Source: Candidatus Omnitrophota bacterium (GTDB lineage Bacteria; Omnitrophota; Gorgyraeia; Duberdicusellales; 4484-171). From it: a stretch of 40,182 bases of DNA. A program made the translations under genes and the position numbers. Positions 26,933-33,807 of the stretch are shown piece after piece; position 1 is the first letter of the stretch, and the number at the start of each line of letters is the position of its first letter. The stretch is from NCBI GenBank assembly GCA_003565945.1, contig PXAH01000145.1, positions 1 through 40,182 on the forward strand, read 5' to 3'. The notes beneath the pieces are model-generated. The model saw only the letters and a program-made list of their open reading frames with translations, searched no databases and had not been told where the DNA came from.

Positions 26933-27104
26933 TATCAAATGAAACCAAGACTTATGGAGCGGACGAAGGGAGCGAACATAAGTCTTCGGCTGAATTTGCC
27001 CCCCACACCAATTGTAGTGATTACGTTATTTACTCAATTGGTGTGGGGGTTAATTCGACCTTACGATTTACGCGACCAGCGGGAGCGTGAATCGTGGTTT
27101 CATT
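26933..27104 (+). repeat. Structured intergenic repeat, member E4 (rpsD-rpoA)
   Basis: It has a perfect closing stem of AATGAAACCA (26938-26947) with TGGTTTCATT (27095-27104). Hairpin one is AAGACTTATG (26947-26956) with CATAAGTCTT (26977-26986). The central 50-base hairpin at 27000-27049 is framed by GAATT (26992-26996) and AATTC (27052-27056). Hairpin three is ACGATTTACGC (27063-27073) with GCGTGAATCGT (27085-27095), pairing throughout with one G-U. Arms in the closing stem and hairpin one differ from E2/E3 by paired substitutions. The right closing arm abuts the AAAGGAGG box of rpoA. Confidence 0.82.
27000..27049 (+). repeat. 50-base central hairpin, orientation B (in E4)
   Basis: The arms CCCCCACACCAATTG (27000-27014) and CAATTGGTGTGGGGG (27035-27049) are identical to those at 25774-25823. 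The centre TAGTGATTACGTTATTTACT (27015-27034) is the exact reverse complement of the other copy's centre. One extra C sits just left of the unit. Confidence 0.9.
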
Positions 27105-27119
27105 AAAGGAGGAAAAAAG

Positions 27120-28106
27120 ATGGGGATAAGCTGGAGAGATTTTCAATTTCCGAAAAGAATCACCGTAGATCAAGATACTTACAGCCCGAATTACGGCCGG
27201 TTTATAGCTGAGCCCTTAGAAAGGGGGTATGGAGTTTCCCTAGGTAACTCCTTACGCCGGGTTCTTTTATCATCTATTGAAGGTTCTGCTGTTACTTCGA
27301 TCAAGGCTGAAGAAGCTCAATATGAATTTTCTCCGATAGAGGGTGTTTTAGAGGATTTACAGGAAATTATATTAAATTTAAAAGGCCTTGTTTTGAGAGC
27401 ATATTCTCGCTCTCCCAAAAAAATTTACATAAAAGCTAAAGGGCCAAAGGAAATAAAAGCCAGAGAAATAATAACCGACGAAACTATAGAGATAGTAAAC
27501 CCCGACCATCACATCGCTACCATAACTGAACCTGGAAAGACATTGAACATTGAAATGGAGGTAGGCAGGGGTCGTGGGTTTGTTCCGGCCGATATAAATA
27601 AACGGGAAGATATGCCCATAGGAGTTATAGCTATAGACTCAATTTTTACCCCGGTCAAAAGAGTTTCTTTTAAAGTTGAGCATACTCGTGTTGGGAAAAG
27701 AACTGATTATGATAAGTTGATATTGGAGATTTTTACCAACGCCAGCATAGAACCTAAAGAAGCTTTAATCTATGCTTCGAAAGTTTTAAGTAAACATCTT
27801 GAGCTATTTTTTACTTTAGGTGAGTTGCCGGAAGAAGATTATGAAGAACTTACGCCGGAGGAGATATCCTTGTATGAAAAGTTGAAGCTGCCGGTTTCTG
27901 AGCTTGAGCTTTCGGTCAGAAGCGCTAATTGCCTTAGAGAGGCAAACATTAAAAACTTAGCTGAGTTGGTTACAAAAACAGAAGCCGAAATATTATCTTA
28001 CCGGAATTTTGGAAGAAAATCTCTCAATGAAGTTATCGCCCTGCTTAAGACAATGGGTCTTTCTCTGGGTATCAATATTGATGAAGAAAAATTAAAAAAG
28101 GTTTAA
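27120..28106 (+). CDS. rpoA: DNA-directed RNA polymerase subunit alpha
   Basis: Alpha dimerises to scaffold core polymerase, and its C-terminal domain contacts UP elements and activators. The 328-residue product has the assembly motif LERGYGVSLGNSLRRVLLSS and later KVEHTRVGKRTDYDKLILEI. After a linker comes the C-terminal domain with LELSVRSANCLREANIKNLA and NFGRKSLNEV. The ATG at 27120 is preferred to an in-frame GTG at 27087, because AAAGGAGG is seven bases upstream of the ATG and the longer form would begin inside the repeat arm. rplQ follows after six bases. Confidence 0.98.
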   Translation: MGISWRDFQFPKRITVDQDTYSPNYGRFIAEPLERGYGVSLGNSLRRVLLSSIEGSAVTSIKAEEAQYEFSPIEGVLEDLQEIILNLKGLVLRAYSRSPKKIYIKAKGPKEIKAREIITDETIEIVNPDHHIATITEPGKTLNIEMEVGRGRGFVPADINKREDMPIGVIAIDSIFTPVKRVSFKVEHTRVGKRTDYDKLILEIFTNASIEPKEALIYASKVLSKHLELFFTLGELPEEDYEELTPEEISLYEKLKLPVSELELSVRSANCLREANIKNLAELVTKTEAEILSYRNFGRKSLNEVIALLKTMGLSLGINIDEEKLKKV

Positions 28107-28112
28107 TGTTCA

Positions 28113-28601
28113 ATGAGGCATAAAGTAAAGAAAAACAGGTTATCACGTTCTCTGGGCCAAAGAAAAGCTTTAACTAAGGCTTTACTGCGGGCTTTAATTA
28201 TTAATGAAAGGGTAAAAACAACAACAGCTAAGGCCAAATTTATCAAGCCTTATTTTGATAAAACTATTGCCTTGGCTAAAGATGATACGCTTGCGGCCCG
28301 CCGTCTGGCTTTTTCCCGAATTGGAAATCATTCTTTAGTAAAGAAGTTATTCGATGAGATTGCTCCTCGCTTTAAAGGTACTAGCGGAAGTTGTTGCCGG
28401 ATATACAGAATTGGTTTCCGTGGCAGTGATGGGGCACCTTTGTCTTTAATTGAGTTGACCAAAAAATCAGAGAAAAAAAATAAAATAAAAACTAAGCGGA
28501 AAGCGGAAAAGGAACCGGTAGAAGAGAAAGAGGAAAGCCCGCGCAAAGAAAAAGGCGTCTCCGGGCTAAAAAAGATGTTTAAGAAAAAGAAAAAAAGTTA
28601 G
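28113..28601 (+). CDS. rplQ: 50S ribosomal protein L17 with charged C-terminal tail
   Basis: L17 lies near the tunnel exit. Residues 1 to about 115 are typical (MRHKVKKNRLSRSLGQRKAL, INERVKTTTAKAKFIKPYFD, YRIGFRGSDGAPLSLIEL). About 47 extra residues follow, dense in Lys and Glu and ending in a lysine run, predicted disordered. L17 in many bacteria is 115-130 residues, so this is an extension. It ends the alpha cluster and is followed after 10 bases by a metabolic gene, so the transcript may continue. Confidence 0.95.
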   Translation: MRHKVKKNRLSRSLGQRKALTKALLRALIINERVKTTTAKAKFIKPYFDKTIALAKDDTLAARRLAFSRIGNHSLVKKLFDEIAPRFKGTSGSCCRIYRIGFRGSDGAPLSLIELTKKSEKKNKIKTKRKAEKEPVEEKEESPRKEKGVSGLKKMFKKKKKS

Positions 28602-28611
28602 AGGTGTTATC

Positions 28612-29769
28612 ATGGATATAAATCCACAAGTCGCTTCATTGACTAAATCAGCTACCCTTAAGATTACCGCCTTAACTAAGCAAATTAAAAAACAGGGCAA
28701 GGATGTTGTTAACTTTGCCGCTGGAGAGCCTGACTTTGACACTCCTGATTTTATTAAAAAAGCGGCGAAAGAAGCGATTGACCAGGGTTTTACCAAATAC
28801 ACTCCTTCCACAGGCGACCTTAAGCTTAAAGAAGCTATTGCTCGGAGGCTTGAGCGTCAAGGTAATCCTTTTTCTGATAAAAATAATATTGTAGTAACCG
28901 CTGGAGCTAAATACGCTATCTTTCTGGCATTATTGTCGTTAGCTTCAGAGGGCGATGAGATTCTTATTCCTCTTCCTTATTGGGTAAGCTATCCGGAGAT
29001 GGTTAAGTTGACGCCGGCTAAACCTAAATTTATTCAATTATCCCAAGAAAATAATTTTAAGCTGACCCCTGAGCTTCTTGAGAAATCAATTACCCCTAGG
29101 ACCAAAGTTCTTCTTTTTAATTACCCATCTAACCCAACAGGAGCAACTTACACCCGGCAGGAGTTATTACAGATAGCCCAAATTGTAGAAAAAAATAATT
29201 TCTATGTTTTAAGTGATGAGATATATGAGGCTCTGGTTTATGACCAGCGGGAACATGTCTGCCTTGCTTCTTTAGGGAAAGCAGTTGAGCGTATTGTAAC
29301 GGTTAGCGGGCTTTCAAAAACTTTTTCAATGACTGGTTGGCGAGTAGGATATTTAGCTGCTAATCAAAAGCTTGTTGACGCGGTTTCCAATATTTGCGGA
29401 CATACCACATCTTGTCCTTGCTCTATTTCACAAGCCGCGGCTATAGCCGCCTTAGAAAATCAAGAGTGGGAAAGTAAAGTTAAGGTAAAATTTCAGGAAA
29501 GAAGGGATTTGCTTTATTCGCGCCTAAGCCAAATAAAAAAAATAATTCCCTATAATCCCGAAGGCACGTTTTATATGTTTTGTGATATTAGGGAAACTGG
29601 CTTGAATTCTTTGGAGTTTTGTTCTCAACTTCTTGACCGGGAACTGGTTTCTTGTATACCTGCCAGCCCCTTTGGCCAGGAAGGGTTTGTTAGGGTAAGT
29701 TTTGCTACCAGCACAGAGCAGATTAACAAAGGCGCGGACAGGATCAGTACTTTTATGGAAAAACTTTAG
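28612..29769 (+). CDS. Class I pyridoxal-phosphate aminotransferase, aspartate type
   Basis: It probably transfers the amino group between aspartate and 2-oxoglutarate, giving oxaloacetate and glutamate. The 385-residue product has VNFAAGEPDFDTP near the start, NYPSNPTGATYTRQEL, the cofactor-pocket SDEIYEALVYD and the Schiff-base segment SGLSKTFSMTGWRVGYL with Lys236. This pattern fits the bacterial aspartate aminotransferase subgroup I-beta, but substrate range (aspartate, aromatic or alanine) cannot be fixed from sequence alone. A GAGGTG box precedes the ATG. It heads the metabolic run, and its product oxaloacetate links to the malate dehydrogenase downstream. Confidence 0.88.
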   Translation: MDINPQVASLTKSATLKITALTKQIKKQGKDVVNFAAGEPDFDTPDFIKKAAKEAIDQGFTKYTPSTGDLKLKEAIARRLERQGNPFSDKNNIVVTAGAKYAIFLALLSLASEGDEILIPLPYWVSYPEMVKLTPAKPKFIQLSQENNFKLTPELLEKSITPRTKVLLFNYPSNPTGATYTRQELLQIAQIVEKNNFYVLSDEIYEALVYDQREHVCLASLGKAVERIVTVSGLSKTFSMTGWRVGYLAANQKLVDAVSNICGHTTSCPCSISQAAAIAALENQEWESKVKVKFQERRDLLYSRLSQIKKIIPYNPEGTFYMFCDIRETGLNSLEFCSQLLDRELVSCIPASPFGQEGFVRVSFATSTEQINKGADRISTFMEKL

Positions 29770-29836
29770 TTAGGCCATTTATAGCTGCAACTGCAATCAA
29801 TGGCAAAAAAAACTAAGTCCGCTGGCTAAATCTAAA

Positions 29837-31108
29837 ATGGCTCAAACCATTAGCGAAAAGATATTTTCTGCCCACGCGAACAAACCCCTCAAGGCTGGAG
29901 ATGTAGGGGTTTGTAAGGTAGATTTTTGTTTTTCACAAGACGGCACTTCCGCTTTAGTTTTTGATAGCTTGGCTAAACCATCCCCTGCTCTTTCTTCCCC
30001 GCGAAACATCCTGCATCCTAAAAAATATGTGATGTTTATCGACCATAGCAGCCCTTCTCCCAGCTTAGGTGTTTCCCGGGTTCACTCTCGAATGCGTCAA
30101 TTTCAAAAAAAACAAAAGTGCCTTATTTTTGATGTTGGCTGTGGCGTATCTCATCAATTAGTTATTGAAAAGGGTTTTGGGGTTCCGGGCAGCCTTATCT
30201 TAGGGGCTGACTCTCATACTTCAACAGCTGGCAGCCTTGGCCTTGTGGCTTTAGGGGTGGGCTCAACTGATTTAGCCGTAGCCCTTACTACTGGGAAAAA
30301 TTGGTTTAAAGTGCCGGAAACTTATAAGATTATAGTAAATGGAAAAATTCCTTTTGGTGTTTATAGCAAGGATATTATTCTCTACATAATAAACAAATTA
30401 GGCTCAAATGGAGCAACTTACAAGGCGGTTGAATTTGAGGGTGAGGCAATTAGTAAACTTTCTCTTGATGCCCGCCTTACTATAACTAACATGACTATTG
30501 AGTTTGGCGCTAAATGCGGCTTGATTGCCCTTGATAAGAAAGGCGAAAATTACCTTAAGAAAATTGGAGTTTCTAGATATAAAAAGGTTTCTTCCGATAA
30601 AAATGCTTTTTATCAAAAAGTGATTGAGTTTGATGTTTCAAAAATACCTCCTTACCTGGCTTGTCCTCATAATGTAGATAACGGCATGCCGGTTGAAGAG
30701 GTTGATGTTACTATCAGTCAGGCATTTTTGGGAACCTGCACAAACGGAAGAATGGAGGATTTAAAAATAGCGGCGGAAATACTGCTTGGGAAAAAAGTTC
30801 ATCCCGGTGTTAAGTTTTTGATTGCGCCTGCCTCTCATGATATTTTTCAAAAGGCATTAAAAAAAGGATATATAAAGACTTTTTCAGAGGCAGGAGCAAT
30901 AATTCTTCCTCCCGGTTGCGGGCCTTGCGTGGGAACTCACCAGGGGGTTTTAGCTGATGGAGAAGTAGCAATATCTACGGCAAATCGTAATTTTAAAGGA
31001 AGAATGGGCAATCCTAAGGCATTTATTTATTTAGGTTCTCCGGCTACAGTTGTTGCTTCCGCCATCAAGGGGAAGATAACTGATCCCAGAAAAATCTTAG
31101 ATAGTTGA
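29837..31108 (+). CDS. Aconitase-family dehydratase large subunit, LeuC type
   Basis: This is the large subunit of a two-part hydro-lyase of the aconitase superfamily that uses a 4Fe-4S cluster. The 423-residue product starts AQTISEKIFSAHANKPLKAG and holds DSHTSTAGSLG. The cluster ligands are Cys301 (in GTCTNGRMEDL), Cys361 and Cys364 (in GCGPCVGTHQG). The family contains 3-isopropylmalate dehydratase, homoaconitase and LeuC-type aconitase. Beside an isocitrate-type dehydrogenase, aconitase activity is the best inference, but leucine synthesis cannot be excluded. The small subunit is separated from it by pilT. No good Shine-Dalgarno is seen. Confidence 0.88.
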   Translation: MAQTISEKIFSAHANKPLKAGDVGVCKVDFCFSQDGTSALVFDSLAKPSPALSSPRNILHPKKYVMFIDHSSPSPSLGVSRVHSRMRQFQKKQKCLIFDVGCGVSHQLVIEKGFGVPGSLILGADSHTSTAGSLGLVALGVGSTDLAVALTTGKNWFKVPETYKIIVNGKIPFGVYSKDIILYIINKLGSNGATYKAVEFEGEAISKLSLDARLTITNMTIEFGAKCGLIALDKKGENYLKKIGVSRYKKVSSDKNAFYQKVIEFDVSKIPPYLACPHNVDNGMPVEEVDVTISQAFLGTCTNGRMEDLKIAAEILLGKKVHPGVKFLIAPASHDIFQKALKKGYIKTFSEAGAIILPPGCGPCVGTHQGVLADGEVAISTANRNFKGRMGNPKAFIYLGSPATVVASAIKGKITDPRKILDS

Positions 31109-31133
31109 CTGTCTTAAAATCGGAGGTTTTCTG

Positions 31134-32180
31134 ATGCGAATGAATGATATTTTAAGTTTAGCTGAAAGCAAGAGTGCCAGTGATATTCATTTTACCAATG
31201 GATTTGCTCCGATACTGAGGATTGATGGGGAATTATTTATAACTGACCACGAACCTTTTACCGAAGAGAGCATTAAGTCTTTAATCTATAGCATGCTTAG
31301 CAATGAAAGGAAAGCTGCTTTTGAAGAAAGTAAAGAGCTTGATTTTTCTTTTACTTTGCCTGGCATGGATAGATACAGGGTAAATGTTCATTATCAGCGG
31401 GGGAGTGTAGAGGCGGCATTAAGAAGAGTCCCTAAAGAAATTCCACTTATTGATTCACTAGGGTTACCTAAAACTGTTTATGACCTTATTAAAAAACCTA
31501 ATGGGTTGATTTTAGTTACCGGCCCTACCGGTACCGGCAAAAGTACATCTTTAGCCGCGATGGTTGACTATATAAACAAAAATCGCAAGGAAATGATAAT
31601 ATCTATAGAAGATCCTATAGAATTTATTTATGAAAACAAAAAGAGCATAATAAAGCAAAGAGAAGTATTTTCTGATACGCACTCTTTTCCGGAAGCTTTA
31701 AAGAGGGTGCTTAGGCAGGATCCGGATGTTATTGTGGTAGGTGAGATGAGGGACCTTGAAACTATATCAACCGCTCTGACTGCGGCTGAGACAGGGCACC
31801 TAGTGCTAGCTACTCTGCATACCCCAGATGCGCCCCAAACAATTCAAAGAATCATTGATGTTTTTCCGCCTCATCAACAAAGACAGGTAACTGTTCAGTT
31901 GGCTGAGTGCTTGCAGGCGGTTGTTTCACAAGTTTTGCTTCGCCGCGCCGAAGGCCAAGGGAGAATTCTTGCTACTGAAGTTATGGTTTCAACTCCCGGG
32001 ATAAGAAATTTAATCAGGGAAAACGATATAGCTCAAATACCTTCTTTGATTCAAATGGGAGCTCAATACGGTATGCATACTATGGACAAAAGTTTAAAGA
32101 ACTTTTACAAGAAAGGGCTGATTACAAAAGAGGCCGCCCTTAGAAAGGTAAAAAATGTGGCTGAATTTGAAAGTTTATGA
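31134..32180 (+). CDS. pilT: Type IV pilus retraction ATPase PilT
   Basis: PilT is the hexameric cytoplasmic ATPase that depolymerises type IV pili for twitching motility and DNA uptake. The 348-residue product has Walker A GPTGTGKST (130-138), the Asp-box SIEDPIEF, Walker B DVIVVGEMRD (from residue 198) and the His-box ETGHLVLATLHT. The C-terminal half contains the AIRNLIRE-like motif (TPGIRNLIREN). GGAGG seven bases upstream supports the ATG at 31134 over the second Met. It is inserted between the two dehydratase subunit genes, 25 bases after one and 9 before the other. No other pilus gene is in the window, although dprA downstream is a competence gene. Confidence 0.95.
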   Translation: MRMNDILSLAESKSASDIHFTNGFAPILRIDGELFITDHEPFTEESIKSLIYSMLSNERKAAFEESKELDFSFTLPGMDRYRVNVHYQRGSVEAALRRVPKEIPLIDSLGLPKTVYDLIKKPNGLILVTGPTGTGKSTSLAAMVDYINKNRKEMIISIEDPIEFIYENKKSIIKQREVFSDTHSFPEALKRVLRQDPDVIVVGEMRDLETISTALTAAETGHLVLATLHTPDAPQTIQRIIDVFPPHQQRQVTVQLAECLQAVVSQVLLRRAEGQGRILATEVMVSTPGIRNLIRENDIAQIPSLIQMGAQYGMHTMDKSLKNFYKKGLITKEAALRKVKNVAEFESL

Positions 32181-32189
32181 GGTTAAAGC

Positions 32190-32687
32190 ATGCTCTTAAA
32201 AGGCAAGGTTTTTAAATTTAAAGACGATATAAACACCGACTGGATAATTTCCGGGCGCTACAAGTTTTCTATAACTGATATGAAAGAACTTTCGCGCCAT
32301 TTATTTGAAGATATCCGGCCGGGTTTTTACAATGAGATAATTCCCTCTAAATCAATCATCGCGGCTGGCTCTAATTTTGGTATGGGTTCATCTCGCGAGC
32401 AGGCTCCTTGGGTAATAAAAGAAGCGGGGGTGCTTTGTGTAGTAGCAAAAAGTTTTGCCCGTATTTTTTACCGCAATGCCTTTAACATTGGTTTAGCCCT
32501 AATTGAAGCAGATACTGATGATATTCTTGAGGCTGACAATGTATTGGTAGATTTAGCTAAAGGAAAGATTAAAAAAGGCAATAAGGTGGTAAGCGATTTT
32601 AAGCCCTGGGGCTCTTTTGAAAAAGAATTAATAGAGTCAGGTGGTATTTTTAATTATCTGGATAAGCATAAAGGATTTGGTGTTTAA
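32190..32687 (+). CDS. Aconitase-family dehydratase small subunit, LeuD type
   Basis: This is the swivel domain that completes the LeuC-type large subunit. The 165-residue product has the conserved KDDINTDWIISGRY and GSNFGMGSSREQAPWVIKEA, followed by KSFARIFYRNAFNIGL. The substrate-specificity loop after Arg23 reads YKFS (24-27). As I recall, characterised isopropylmalate dehydratases have YLVY-like and homoaconitases YLRT-like residues there, so the loop matches neither and leaves the substrate open. Overlap or close spacing (9 bases to pilT, 25 to the dehydrogenase) puts it in the same transcript. Confidence 0.87.
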   Translation: MLLKGKVFKFKDDINTDWIISGRYKFSITDMKELSRHLFEDIRPGFYNEIIPSKSIIAAGSNFGMGSSREQAPWVIKEAGVLCVVAKSFARIFYRNAFNIGLALIEADTDDILEADNVLVDLAKGKIKKGNKVVSDFKPWGSFEKELIESGGIFNYLDKHKGFGV

Positions 32688-32712
32688 CTTTAATCATGGG
32701 AGTTAGGTTAAT

Positions 32713-33807
32713 ATGAGTTACAAAGTTACTATTATTCCCGGAGACGGCATTGGCCCTGAAGTAACTAGGGCGGCTTTAACCTGCGTGAAAGCGCTGGGTG
32801 TGGATATCGAATGGGAAGAGAGAATAGCCGGAAAAACTTCGTTAGACCGCGGCGGGCAGTTACTTCCCCCTGAGACAATTGAATCTATCCAGGCCAATAA
32901 AGTCGCGCTTAAAGGCCCAATTACAACTCCTATTGGGAAAGGTTTTCGTTCAGTTAATGTTTTGATTCGTCAGTCTCTTGATTTGTATGTTTGTATGCGT
33001 CCGGTAAAGTCCTTCAACAGCCCTAAGGCATTATATCCGGATATAGATTTAGTGATTATGCGTGAAAATACTGAAGATCTTTATGCTGGCATAGAGTTTC
33101 CGGAGAAAAGTTCAGATACCGCCAAAGTGATAGAGGCGATAAACAGTATTTCGGAAAAAAAGGTAAGGCCGGCTAGTGCTGTCTCGATTAAACCTATTTC
33201 AAGAAGCGCGTCTGAGCGGATAGCTAAGTTCGCTTTTGAGTACGCTCTTGCTAACCAGCGCAAGAAAGTTACCTGTGTCCATAAAGCTAATATTATGAAA
33301 TACAGCGATGGTTTATTTTTGGACAGTTTCCTTCAGGTTGCTAAAAACTACGAGGGAAAAGTTGAATATAGCGATGTAATAGTTGACAATCTATCGATGC
33401 AACTTACTCAAAGGCCCCAACATTTTGATATATTAGTTTTACCTAATCTTTATGGAGACATAATTTCTGATTTGGGTGCAGGGCTTGTAGGGGGTTTGGG
33501 TTTGGCCGCGGGCGCGAACATTGGAGACCAAATAGCTGTTTTTGAACCGACTCATGGAAGTGCCCCTAAATATACCGGCCAAAACAAAGTTAATCCTATC
33601 GCCACGATTCTTTCGGCGGCTTTAATGCTTAAGCATTTGGGGGAAGTAAAAAAGTCTAATCTGCTTGAGAAGGCAGTGGCTGAGGTTATTAAGGAAGGCC
33701 GGTGCCTAACTTACGATTTGAAAGCGGACCGTTCTGATCCTACCGCTTGCGGTACACAGGAAATAGCCCAGGCAATAGTTGAGAAAATAAACCTTTTAGG
33801 GGAATGA
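32713..33807 (+). CDS. Isocitrate dehydrogenase, probably NADP-dependent
   Basis: It belongs to the beta-decarboxylating dehydrogenases and likely oxidises isocitrate to 2-oxoglutarate. The 364-residue product has GDGIGPEV and the substrate motif GFRSVNVLIR, with Ser80 and Asn82 as in isocitrate enzymes rather than the isopropylmalate pattern. It also has MRENTEDLYAGIE, YGDIISDLGAGLVGGLG and the cofactor loop HGSAPKYTGQNKVNP. Lys286 and Tyr287 match the NADP-selecting pair of the E. coli enzyme, whereas NAD forms usually carry Asp there. The Arg that completes that site in E. coli is not kept (TYDLKADR), so cofactor choice is probable, not certain. It overlaps the next gene by four bases. Confidence 0.87.
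   Translation: MSYKVTIIPGDGIGPEVTRAALTCVKALGVDIEWEERIAGKTSLDRGGQLLPPETIESIQANKVALKGPITTPIGKGFRSVNVLIRQSLDLYVCMRPVKSFNSPKALYPDIDLVIMRENTEDLYAGIEFPEKSSDTAKVIEAINSISEKKVRPASAVSIKPISRSASERIAKFAFEYALANQRKKVTCVHKANIMKYSDGLFLDSFLQVAKNYEGKVEYSDVIVDNLSMQLTQRPQHFDILVLPNLYGDIISDLGAGLVGGLGLAAGANIGDQIAVFEPTHGSAPKYTGQNKVNPIATILSAALMLKHLGEVKKSNLLEKAVAEVIKEGRCLTYDLKADRSDPTACGTQEIAQAIVEKINLLGE

Noticed and set aside
27087-27119. Upstream GTG start for rpoA adding 11 residues
   Set aside because: The added codons lie in the arm of repeat E4, and the strong AAAGGAGG box points to the ATG at 27120.
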